Notes under the pieces: generated by a model
Seen by the model: only the letters and a program-made list of their open reading frames with translations
What the model was told of the DNA's origin: nothing
Database searches by the model: none
Shown here: positions 26,637 through 37,479 of the stretch, one piece after another
How the letters are laid out: each line of letters opens with the position of its first letter
Position numbering within the stretch: position 1 is the first letter of the stretch
Translations under genes and position numbers: made by a program
Assembly (NCBI RefSeq): GCF_018143015.1
Contig: NC_054742.1
Location: 53,701,195-53,765,194 of the forward strand
Length of the DNA: 64,000 nt
Source: Lytechinus variegatus
Lineage: Eukaryota > Echinodermata > Echinoidea > Temnopleuroida > Toxopneustidae
Direction of reading: 5' to 3'

Positions 26637-27200
26637 TTAAAGGGGAATCCAACCCAAATAAAAACTTGTGTTTACAGGAAAAAGAAATATCAGACAAGTT
26701 GATAGGTGAAAGTTTGAACAATATCGGACAAACAATAAGAAAGTTATGAATTTTTAAATGTTTTACATATTGGTAATCACTATACCCATGGAGACTTCAA
26801 ATTAGCCGCATGTGTGATGTCATAGTGATGCAAGGCAAGGACTACTCTTCCATGTACCCCAAGACATAAAGTGGCTAAAATGTCATTTTCCCCAAAAAAG
26901 TTTTACTTCAAATCATATTTTTCTTCAATGAGGACATACACAAATATTATACCTGGGTTATATTTGGATTACTTGCCCCAGGGCATCTAAAGTAGATGGC
27001 TTATGGGAAAGTTGTCCTTGCACTTTGTCATAATTTACTTACACAGTTGCCAATTTGAAATCTACAGTCTTAATTTTAAAGCAGCTATAACTTTTTTATT
27101 GCTTGTCCGATTTCTTTCAAACTTTCACCATGCTGTTTAATTTAGTTTTTTTTTCCTTTCCACCACAACATTTTATGGCCAAGACTGCATTCCCCTTTAA
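26637..27200. mobile_element. 0.56-kb MITE, copy 2
   Basis: TTAAAGGGGAAT at the left is inverted as ATTCCCCTTTAA at the right. It matches 7,853-8,431. The homologous plexin intron gives an approximate empty site. Confidence 0.7.
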
Positions 27201-27312
27201 TAATACTAAGAAACATTTGCCTGCGAGCAAAATAAATGACTGGTCATGCGATTAGATTTCAATCAATCATTATTATTAGATTCCTAATCGCCATTCATAA
27301 TTGAACATTTAC

Positions 27313-27388
27313 CACTTCTTCAAATTCTTGGCTCTCTGTGAGGAGATTGTAAAATTTGAGCGAGAAGAAAGACTGTCCAGCCAGGGCA
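27313..27388 (-). pseudogene. Partial plexin exon copy
   Basis: The last 76 nt of the plexin exon at 58,106-58,252, with its GTAAAT donor, 4 differences in 76. It would read ALAGQSFFSLKFYNLLTESQ then EFEEV, open, with three amino-acid changes. The 5' half of the exon and its acceptor are missing because the match stops next to the foldback element. It is isolated from the rest of the gene and is a host-gene fragment without a visible way to be used. Confidence 0.8.
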
Positions 27389-27394
27389 TGTTAC

Positions 27395-29905
27395 AACCGA
27401 TAATGTCGCACCAACGCATAATGTCGTAGTTTTTCTAACGCATAACGTCACATGTCGCAACGCATACTGTCGCAGCAAATTGTCAACGCATAATGTCACA
27501 TGTCGCAACGCATAATGTCACAGCGGTATTTTCTTCAGGACTCGAGCTACAGATAAGATAAAAAATATGCTTTCACTAAGTATTTTGAGACACGAGAAAG
27601 AGAATGAAATGATTTGGAAATCAGGATTACTCTTTGTATGGATATTTATCGGTTTATTGCCATTTCGTCTACTGCCTTTTTTCCCCACTATCGCATGCTC
27701 TGAAATCATTTCGTCTACCATCAACATAGTCCAATAACCATTTCATCTAGTTACCATCTCGTCTAATAGCCATTTGGTCTAATAGCCGTTTTGTCTATTA
27801 TCATTTAGTCTAATTGTATTTTTTTCAATTGGTCCAATATCTGCTTTGTCCAATATCATTACGTCTATTTCCTTCTGATCTAACAGCCAATTGGTCTAAT
27901 AACCACTTGGTGTACTCTCATTTTTGTCCATGTTCCATTTGGTCTAACTTCAGCTGGTTCGCTATTACTTTGTCTAAACCATACATAGAGATGTATACAT
28001 CTCTATGGTCTAAACCCATTTCGACTAACAATCATTTGGTATCGTTGCCATGGGTCCAATCTCCAATAGGTCCAGTCACCGGTTCTAGGACAATTAGCCC
28101 CCGAGGAGAATTACCCCCTGGACAATGACCCCCTGAGGACAATTACTCCCGGACAATTTACCACCCGGACAATTTCCCCGGAAAATAACCCCTTCGGAAA
28201 ATTATCCCCGAGAACAATTTCCCCCCTGGACAATATACCTCCCTGACAATTTCCCCCTGGACAACTACCCCTGAGGACAATTATCCCAGAGGACAATTAC
28301 CACCGGGAACAATTACCCTGCCCCGGGGACAATAACCCCCTAGACAACGGGAGTGCACAGAGTCATAAGACAACCGTACGTTTGACGTAAGAAGTACTCA
28401 AGGCATTCTCGAGTATCTTGGAATCAAACGAACGCAGTAAGAAAGCCGTAAAAAGTGAACTCCATCTGCAAATCTTTACGAAACCCAGAATTCTGTCATA
28501 ATTTTAATGTCACGGTAGCACGAGATCATGAACACCTTGTAATTTTACTATTTAGGGCCTAAGTGGTAAAATTACAAGGTGCAGAGAAGTTAGGCATTTG
28601 TGATTATTATGTCTAATCGTGTCCTTTCTTGAATGTTCAATTGTTCTATGAAAACTTAGTATGAGGGCCAGTTTATACATTTTCTGATAATGCGTAGCTA
28701 AACGGGAGGTTTTGGGCGCAAGCCCCCACCCCCATTTTTCATGATGCAGAAGGCTTTACTAAACATAAAAAAAGGAAGAAAAAAGGCGAAAAAGGGATAA
28801 AAATGAAAAAAAAAAGTGAAAGAGAAAGAAAGGAAGAAAGAGCAATTATAAGAGAGAGAGTTATTGACATGAGATAAAGTAGAAAATATATTGAAAACCT
28901 GTGCCACCGACCAAGACTTACAATGGGTCACGCTTGATTCTAACATCGAAGCCAGAGAGATGGGGAGGGGACTCTCCGAAGGTAATTGTCCTGGGGTATA
29001 CATCCTCAAATTAAGGTAATTGTTTGGGGGGGGGTAATTATCCGGGGGTAACTGTCCTCGGGGGTAATTGTTCGGGGGGTAATTGTCCGGTGGGTAAATG
29101 TTCTCGGGGTTAATTGTCCTCAGGGGGTAATTGTCCTCGGGGGTAATTGTCAGGGTTAGTTGTCCGGAAGGTCCGGGGGTAATTGTCCTAGAACCGGTAA
29201 TTGGACCCATGGCAACGATACCAAATGATTGTTAGCCGAAATAGATTAAGATAAAGTGATAGCGAACCAGCTGAAGTTAGACCAAATGGAACATGGACGA
29301 AAATGAGAGCACACCAAGTGGTTATTAGACCAATTGGCCATTAGACCAAAAGGTAATAGACGTAATGATATTGGACAAAGTGGATATTGGACCAATTGTA
29401 AAAAAATACAATTAGACTAAATGATAATAATCAAAACGGCTATTAGACCAACTGGCTATTAGACGAGATGGTAACTAGACGAAATGGTTATTGGACTATG
29501 TTGATAGTTGACTAATTAATGGTAGACGAAATGATATCAGAGCATGCGATAGTGGGGGAAAAAAAGCAGTAGACGAAATGGCAATAAACCGATAAATATC
29601 CATACAAAGAGTAATCCTGATTTCCAAATCATTTCATTCTCTTTCTCGTGTCTCAAAATACTTAGTGAAAGCATATTTTTTATCTTATCTGTAGCTCGAG
29701 TCCTGAAGAAAATACCGCTGTGACATTATGCGTTGCGACATGTGACATTATGCGTTGACAATTTGCTGCGACAGTATGCGTTGCAACATGACGTTATGCG
29801 TTAGAAAAACTACGACATTATGCGTTGACTGCGACATTATGCGTCAGACGTTCTTGGCATAATGTCGCAATCTGCGACATTATGCGTTGGTGCGACATTT
29901 GGGAC
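27395..29905. mobile_element. Foldback element with three-domain arms
   Basis: Left arm about 27,402-28,350 and right arm about 28,975-29,899 are inverted copies, separated by about 0.62 kb. Each arm has, from outside in: repeats of ACGCATAATGTCGCA (27,402-27,525; 29,722-29,899), a unique 130-bp part, repeats of about 16 bp around ATTTCGTCTAATAGCC (27,655-28,065; 29,210-29,590), and repeats of about 15 bp around GGACAATTACCCCC (28,085-28,350; 28,975-29,190). No transposase is visible. The plan is that of foldback transposons such as Drosophila FB or the sea urchin TU elements. Confidence 0.8.
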
Positions 29906-29934
29906 CTTTCGCAATCATCACGGACGCTAGTATT

Positions 29935-30066
29935 AGGGTCCCCTAACACAAAAGTTAACGCTTAATCATACACTTGATTTTTAAGATTGATTGTGCATTA
30001 CAGTCAATCGAATCAAACGTAGAAAACTGCTCTACGATCAATGCTAAGCTTTGTGTAACAGGGGGG
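29935..30066. mobile_element. MITE, GGGxCCC(T)AACACAAA family
   Basis: AGGGTCCCCTAACACAAAAG at the left and TTTGTGTAACAGGGG at the right form the ends; the inside shares AATCAATCGT-type words with 35,055-35,187. It abuts the foldback element. Confidence 0.5.
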
Positions 30067-30069
30067 TTA

Positions 30070-31149
30070 CAGGCCCTACAAATCTGCTTTTCGTGTGCAA
30101 AATCCCTTTCCGCGACACCCGTACCGCATACATGCATGTATATTACGACTGATGGCTGGAGATATTCAAAATGCAGGACCTAAAATAGATTTATGACATG
30201 GAGAAGAAAGTGGTTTTTCAAACAAATCGAGAACATATTGAGTGAGGAAAAACTTACTGAATGAAGGCTTAAATATAGATCATTACAGTCCATCGAATCG
30301 ATATTACATTTAATGTGGATTATTGGTGGATCACTGGCAATTGATTTCATGGATAAGATCAACCTCTCCAGCCGAACATTTCGCATGCGTTGATATGTAC
30401 ACATCATATGCGATACCTTTGAACTCGTTTCCTTTTGTTTCTTTTGTTTCTTTGTTTCTTTTGTTTACTCCTTATACACAAACGATATGCCTCTCGCACA
30501 CGATGTGAGGGGCATTATGTTTTACATTCCCCAGAAATGGGATTAGATTCAAATTCCGGGGGGACCACTTCCATTGATGAGTGGATACCAGGCACGACCA
30601 TGGGGTTTCGAAAAGTACCCTAAACATGCTAAACAAGGAAGCAATTCTTTTCCAGATTATGAAAATGCATCTCTTAACAAGTATTTCGCTTGTGAAACCC
30701 TACAAGTATTGAAGATATATCTCTTATTTCAGCATTTTAAACATCGTTTTGACACCCTTATAACGTTACATAGGCCTATATACGTAACGTACCTGCCCAC
30801 TCTGTCCCCTTTTACGGGTGGTCGCTACTGGTATCCACTAATCAATGGAAGTGGGCCCCCCGGGCGGCCTCTCGAGCTCTAGGAGGAGTCAAATGTGGCT
30901 TTGGAAAGTCGTCCTCAATCGGATAAATCGCTGTTACCATAGTAGCAACCAGAATTTTGCACACGAAACGCATATTGAATGTTTCCGTCGCAGATGCGAA
31001 ACGAAAAAAAATCTCATGTCACACAATTTGCATTGCAGGACTGAGTTTTACGACCATGATGACGGGCCCAAAAAGTCCCTTCCAAAGTCAACGACCGTTG
31101 TAAATAAGCGACCGCGTCCTCAAACGAAAGGTCGGGATTATCGGTTGTA
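30070..31149. other. No recognisable feature
   Basis: Several short open frames exist, but none has a family signature, codon bias or partner splice sites that I could support. Confidence 0.5.
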
Positions 31150-31217
31150 ACAAGTCCCTTTAGAAATTTGTTTGAGTGTTAGGCCTTTCATGGGATATAC
31201 TTCTTCATCCCATCTGG

Positions 31218-31367
31218 CTACGTCTCTTTCTTTTCTTCTTCCTTTACTTCCTCCTCCTTTTTCTTCTTATCTGTAGCCGCTTTTTCTGGTTCCTCAACTT
31301 TCTTCTTCGACTCTTCGAGTTCAGCTTTCGTTTTGTCTAAAGTCGCCTTTGTTTCGTCCAATTCTTT
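31218..31367 (-). CDS. Coiled-coil gene copy B, exon 2
   Basis: 49 codons plus TAG: KELDETKATLDKTKAELEES then KKKVEEPEKAATDKKKK and an acidic/basic tail. One proline (VEEPEK) replaces the leucine of copy A, which may weaken the coil locally. Confidence 0.8.
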   Translation of the reverse strand, partial: KELDETKATLDKTKAELEESKKKVEEPEKAATDKKKKEEEVKEEEKKET

Positions 31368-32965
31368 CTAAAAAATTTAAGTGTAAACAAAAAGAAAACA
31401 AAAGCCCCATTAGAAAATTATTTTCAACGGAAAACCGTAAGTCATGCATTATGCGATAAATAAGCACTCCCCATTACAATTTTATTATTTCAGTATTATT
31501 TTCACACGTCAGCCATTACAATTATGAAAAAAACATTACGCGTGGAACATGTAAATAGAAAAAAAACTTGATAGCCTACAATGAACTTAATTTAAAAGAT
31601 AAAAAATCACTTTAACAGTTAAAGAAATCCTAAATAAATAGAACGACATTAAAAAAGACTAAGGAAACAAACAGAAAATGCATACAAAAGAGGGAGGGGG
31701 GAGTAGAAAAAATCCAAATCATTGGGCTTAATTCTAAGCGGAAAAGCGTTAACATTTTGTTTTGAGTGAAGAATTGTATTTCGTCAATAGAATGGAATCT
31801 TGTTTAAAGAGGAATGGACCATGGTAATCATATTCCACGATGTGTATTCAGTGTTCCATCTTGGGATATGAAATCATAATATCATAATCTAATATTTTCA
31901 TACTTGTGATATGTGTTCCTTGTAACAAAATAAGTTACAGCAATGATTATCTTACACATTAAATAAAAAAATCAATGGGTATGCCTATCATATCGGCAAT
32001 TGGAACTCAAAGTAAGGTACAACAGTGTGACAAATAGTATGAATCAAATAAGAGGCTGTCGGTGTCATCGGCCTAAAATCACAATTTAGAAGGGTATTCC
32101 AAACAGGGGTCATGAGGCACTTGGATAAACAGTTGCTATGGTATAACTTCCATGGAATCCTTGACCTTGATTATTCTCCTTCTAAGGGTATATTGCCCAA
32201 CGCCCCACGGGGGGGGGGGGACCGGGCAGATTGACTGGTGATCATGATGAAGTTGATAGTGGTGGTGACGATGTAGAAGACGATGATTATGATGATGGTG
32301 ATGATTATGATGATGGTGATGATTATGGTGATGATGATGATGATTATGATGATGATTATGATGATGGTGATGAAGATGATGTAGATGATGATATTGATAG
32401 TGGTGGTGACGATGTAGATGACGATGATGATGATGGTGATGATGATGGTGATGATTATGATGGTGATAATGATGTAGATGATGATGTTGATGGTGATGGC
32501 AATGGTGATGATGATGGTGATGATGATGGCAATGATTATATGGATGATGACCATGATAATGATGGTGAATCCGACGGTATAATAAAATTATGTGGATGAT
32601 GATGTTAAAGGTAGGTAATCCTTGCTATATGTCTCAAAGAGTAAACTTACCTGTAATTCATCTCTCTTTTTAACTGCTTTCTCCTTTTCAGAATTTAATT
32701 TATCTTTCTCCTTGTTTAATTTGTCCGTTGCTTCTGACGCTTTATTCTTCTCCTTCTCTACCGCCTCCTTTTGCTTGATCGTGTCTTCGAGTTTGGCCTC
32801 GAGCTCTTTTACTAAGTTGTTGTTATCTATATCCCTGCTGTCAACAAACTCTATCAGATAAGTGTTCTCCTTTGTCAAAACCCAACATTTTGAAGCTAAA
32901 AACGAAATGACGAGTGCACAAACGCACACCAAACTTAATGATTTGTAATTTGTCGTTGTTGCCAT
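31218..32965 (-). CDS. Membrane-anchored coiled-coil protein, copy B (2 exons)
   Basis: Exons 32651-32965 and 31218-31367 join in phase 0 to a 154-residue protein. A short basic N-terminus (MATTTNYK) is followed by one hydrophobic segment of about 21 residues (SLSLVCVCALVISFLASKCW), read as a signal anchor. The rest is a charged heptad-rich coiled coil ending in a lysine/glutamate-rich tail (EEEKKET). The layout recalls type II Golgi proteins such as GOLM1, but I do not recognise a family and the resemblance is only topological. The upstream in-frame GTG was not used as start because an ATG follows four codons later. Copy B lacks three residues of copy A in the coiled coil. Both splice sites and the frame are intact, so it looks functional. 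Confidence 0.8.
32232..32600. repeat. (GAT)n tract in the intron of copy B
   Basis: About 330 bp of GAT/GGT/GTA triplets at the place matching 19,612-19,800, roughly twice as long, so the tract expanded or shrank after the duplication. Confidence 0.88.
32651..32965 (-). CDS. Coiled-coil gene copy B, exon 1
   Basis: 105 codons from ATG to GAATTACAG before the GTAAGT donor. It holds the membrane anchor and the first half of the coiled coil. Confidence 0.82.
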
Positions 32966-35054
32966 TTCTAAAGCCACGTTGCAAAATGCCTGTAGACAGA
33001 ATTACACAGACACGTTCATGTAAAGCGCTTCTGCATACCTGAATCATATCACGCTTTAATAAGTAAACGAGATGAATATGGACTGGGTTTTGTGCTTCCC
33101 TTTATTATCAATATGTCGTCATGCATTGCCAACGTTCATCGCTGGTGCAAAGATACTAATGCTCCACGACCCTGTTCATCCCCGGACCGATCTTCAAGTA
33201 TATACATGTATATATATATATATATATACATACACACACCCTCACATATATATATACCTGCACTTATACGAGGTTAGACCATGGACTTAACTTGAATGCA
33301 ACTACATTCTAAGTGGTTTAGACATTTAGTAACAGGTTCAAATAATACCTCGATGGTTACTAAGGTCCCCAGGAAAGAAAAATTACACAACTTTGACAGT
33401 ATGACCCAAGGAGATAAAAGGTGATCTCCTTGGTATGACTGATTTAATGTGTCCAGTGCAGTGTGAACGTGGTCATTGAGAGGCGGACTTTGCCGAGCGA
33501 GGGTGTAACCCTGATAACGCGCCTGTCCTGGGAAACTGATGAATCATGACGCCCAATATCATACTAGATTTCGAAAGCTGCAGAACTACCGATCACTGGA
33601 CGTTTTGGGATTGAGCTTTGGTTCGATTTTCATTTTTTTAAAAGGCCTACGTTAGACTCGTAGCAATGCTTTGATTGTATTATTGTTGCCAAAGCTGTTG
33701 TACATGTATAATTTTCACACACACACACCCACACATGTCTGCATGTATATCTCACCAAACATAGATTCAAAAGAAACTTGTGAGGCCTACCAAGAGCCGA
33801 AATGCTTTCTGAATCGCGGCTCGGCTCCCTATAAAAAAAGCAACATAGTATGAAGTTTACTTATAAAGTGAAGGTTACAAGTGTATATCTCAAGTCAATC
33901 AATGACATGAGGGTGTGTTATCAGGAAAAGGCGAAAATAAGGTATTACATGTAACGATGACGGCAATCCCAAACGACTCCAATTAATGTTTCCTGCGTGG
34001 GTAAAAATTACCTCTACCAAGATATCTCCAGATTGGAAATTAATGATTCGCCGTATGGTTATCAAAGTCGTCTGTGCAAATGGTTGTTGCAGATGAAGCA
34101 AACGATTCGTTCCTTTTTTGAATTAATGTCGAAATACGGAAAAGAGCGGGATGTTTTGTGTTATGACTGGGGCGTCGCGCTACAAACATGTACGGATCAG
34201 AGGACCACCGCCCCGAGTTGATTTCAAGTTGCGTGAAAAGTTATTTTAAAAAGGAGAAAAGGAAAAAGAAAGAAAGGAAGAAAGAAAGAAAAAAAAAACA
34301 AGAGTTTCAAAAAGAGAAGTACTGGTTTGTATATCTCTGTGGCTCGTTTGAGATAAAGCGACGTCACCTATTCTAGTTTTCGTCTTCTCCCGCCATGGTC
34401 TTGTTGCATTATAAAGTGTTTAATCTGAACACTCCTATAGATCGATCGCTTTTAGAAACAAGCACCGATAATTTGCGAGATTTATAATGAAATGTCAGGC
34501 AGAATGTCGATTGAAGGTCATTATCTGCATGTGACGCGTGGGAGTAATCACAACGACTCAACTTTTTTGTTTTAATTTGGGCCTATAACTTTTCATCTTC
34601 AGTGTTTGAATTAAGAGAAACATGCCCTAGTTAAAGAATTACGCATGACAATGTTTATTGGCATTGTAACATGAACTTAACTACTAGAAGTTTCAATGTA
34701 GACATATTGGGGGGAAAAAAAATCGAATATGGAGTTCGGCATTATCCGATTTTACCCATAAATCTTACATGCGGACTGAACCTCGAAATAAAGATTAGCG
34801 GTTTATCACATCACTTTGTATTTTAATATTGCTCACACCTAATAATCGATGTAATCAGTTGGTAAAATCATCACCATGGCATTGATCAGTACGATCAATC
34901 ACTTCCAAGTTTTATATATACAACATCAATGCCCTGGTCTAGGCCTATATGGTGTTTTCTTTTTCTTTACGACCAACTACAATAGGCCGTAATTATATCT
35001 TATACGTTTGATTTTTTTGATTTTCAGAGCCTCTTTTTAATGCCTAGTCCTGCA

Positions 35055-35187
35055 TGGGGCCCGTAACACAAAACTTAACAATGATCGCATAACATTTTTC
35101 TACGATTGATTCCATTGACTACAATGTACAATCAATCGTGAAAATCAAGCGTACGATCAATCGCTAACCTTTGTGTTACGGGACCCA
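35055..35187. mobile_element. MITE, GGGGCCCGTAACACAAA family
   Basis: GGGGCCCGTAACACAAA at the left is inverted as TTTGTGTTACGGGACCC at the right; the inside is a further palindrome around TACGATTGATT. Confidence 0.7.
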
Positions 35188-36136
35188 GATAAGCAAGAAT
35201 CCTGCATCAGTTCAACAACGTTCCTTTTCATTTTCCCTAGTGGCATATGTATATTTTTTCTTATTACAGATGTTGTTTTTAGCCCCAATCTATAACAAGA
35301 ACGGCATTTCCCTCAAAGAAGACAAGATAAGTAGAGAATTGTATGACATATAGGAAGAAGCTAGCCACTTTTGTCGCAAACTCCTGATGGTGGCGCCAAA
35401 TCTAAATTATAACGTGATTTGAAGGCATATGTTTATATTCTTATGTCACTCATGAATTATGAAAATAGGGTCGTCTGGTAGTTTATCAAAGATCATAACA
35501 GTCATTTTTTTCTGAAACAGGTGTCGCTTAAAGGTTATGGTATTTGAAAAAGGGAGTTATTTATTTTGTAAAGTTTATTTCATAATAAAATATTGTTGGC
35601 TAACAAATCACCAGGAATTCTGCGCTTCATCCAAATCTTCAGATCCTTGAAAATACTAGCTTATTATGCCACTGCATGCCTACAGATTCTATCACTTACA
35701 TACTGATGATATTGGGGTGGGGCATTGACGCCTCAACCCTCACCCATGTTAAAAGTTGATTTAAAAAAAATATATCATTGTATTGCATGTTAATTGCATG
35801 AATCAACACAATCATTTCAGATTTTTTAAATTTACTTTCTTTTATGACTATTTACAGATCCAATCTATGAAATTTAAAATAGTGGAGTATATACTGTAGC
35901 TGGTACTCTTCTCAAGTTTCTGCAATTAATATCAGTGATCGATCATGATAGAGGAGACAACATAACAAAATTCACAGAAATACACATACATTTGTTTATT
36001 TCATTGATAGGAAGAGCATGCCAAACGCATTGAGATCCAATACAAATCAATTCAATAGTATAAGTACTGATATATCTGGTAAAATTGGCAAAAATTACGG
36101 TCAAACTTATTTTCAGTCATAGTGTGCACCTTAAAA

Positions 36137-36295
36137 ATCTTACAGATTTTAACAGATTCAAATCTGTGTTAAAAACATATCTCTTTAAAAAACACATGTA
36201 TTAGCCCTACAGAAAACAACAATTCTTCTACATGCATAGAGAGTATTTATATGGTATTATGCGTATCTAAGAACTGCTTATTATTATTATCATTA
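36137..36295 (+). mobile_element. LINE-type 3' end inserted in segment B
   Basis: The frame ends RFKSVLKTYLFKKHMY and a stop, a typical LINE polymerase end, followed by a short untranslated part and an (ATT)n tail. Segment A lacks it at the matching site near 23,140. Confidence 0.6.
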
Positions 36296-37356
36296 ATTTA
36301 CAAAAATTGAATGTGATATCATTTTCTTTATTCAGCAGGATAATCATCAATATAGTATGATATATCATCAACAAATTGATATTTTAAACCTTCGTCGATT
36401 TGAGTTGAGTATATATATGCATCATACTTATAAAAAAAACATTGAGTGTTACCCATCCCCATTATAGTAGATAAACTCAAACACAGCCAGTAGATTATAC
36501 ATCAGAGACTAAGTAGTAAAAAATCAATAATCTAACAATGCTTTACTGGGAGTAAAGAGTAAGATAATTTTCAAAACATTATCATCAAAATCAATCCAGT
36601 AGGCAGAGATGGAGATTTGCATCTGATTCAATGTGAGTAAATATACAATATCAATCATCTAACTGGCAAGCACCTGTGTAAATACATTCTTATATGGCCT
36701 TCTCCATATTATGGGAATTACTAGCCAAATTCGAGAATTCTAAACTGCTGTTCATAAGGTCAGTGCGATTCAGAAAATGTGGAAGAAAGTAAATTTGATT
36801 AAATCTGCACCCATATTGTATAATTCTTGCAACTGTCAATTGTATGCTTATATGTACAAAGCATGGTCATTAACACCAATACTAGTTATATATGTCTGTA
36901 TGGATACAGATTTCCTTCGTTATCATCTAAAATCATTCAATGCTAGCTATGTATATGTTTAGGTAGTAAAAATTGCTTTTATGTAGCGCTTGATATATTG
37001 GAACATAAAATGTCTCTCCGCACTATATATAACCCAGTCACAAATATATAACCCAGTCACTGAATTCTAGCTTGCCACCATGGACAATCTCTACTCCCTG
37101 AAGTTTATTTCCAGCAATTATCAGTTAAGTCTCTAATACTCACAATCCAATGACATATAAAGCACCTGCATCTTACTGGGTATCATTTTAACACCAGGGT
37201 GGAGAGAGGCACTTGCAGATTAATGTCTGGACAAAAGACGTTTGGGCTGTGCTTGAATATCAACCCAAGGCTTTCTTAACAGACTAAAGACTTATCCATT
37301 CCTCTTTACTAATTGGTACAAGAAGGAAAACTTCTTTTGAAACGAAGGAGTCTGTC

Positions 37357-37474
37357 CAGGACCCCGTTGCATAAAAGTAATATTATGGTAACGATGCTAA
37401 TCAGCCAATCAAAATCAAGGATTCCTGGGAAGATACCATTGGATGGCAAAGTTACTTCCAAGAAAGTTGGCCCC
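37357..37474. mobile_element. Decayed MITE, TTGCATAAA family
   Basis: AGGACCCCGTTGCATAAAAG at the left and GTTGGCCCC at the right; the interior AGCCAATCAAAATCAAGGAT is shared with 50,953-51,093. Confidence 0.55.
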
Positions 37475-37479
37475 AATGA

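Larger units (their letters stand above)
26490..27388. repeat. Displaced copy of plexin intron and exon DNA
   Basis: It corresponds to 57,318-58,181. CATTTGCCTGC.AGCAAAAT through AAATGACTGGTCATG and the exon sequence match closely. The copy carries a MITE (26,637-27,200) that the plexin locus lacks; the plexin locus has a 0.53-kb insertion (57,428-57,960) that this copy lacks. Confidence 0.75.
31150..37070. repeat. Duplicated segment B
   Basis: Partner of 18,470-24,132. It holds coiled-coil copy B and the same flanks. 33,600-35,200 includes DNA with no clear match in A, and 36,137-36,295 is an insertion absent from A. Confidence 0.75.

Noticed and set aside
27402-27525. Regular short repeats that might suggest a CRISPR array.
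   Set aside because: No spacers of constant length, eukaryotic context, and the array is mirrored in the other foldback arm.
28698-29210. Open frame with NYPP repeats, at first sight a repetitive structural protein.
   Set aside because: The repeats are the inner tandem units of the foldback arm; the other arm and other frames give similar artefacts.
29884-29925. Continuation of the displaced plexin exon on the far side of the foldback element.
   Set aside because: GGACCTTTCGCAATCATC only loosely resembles the expected exon sequence and the match is lost at once.
32231-32599. Acidic Asp-rich open frame.
   Set aside because: It is the plus-strand reading of the (GAT)n tract in the intron of copy B.
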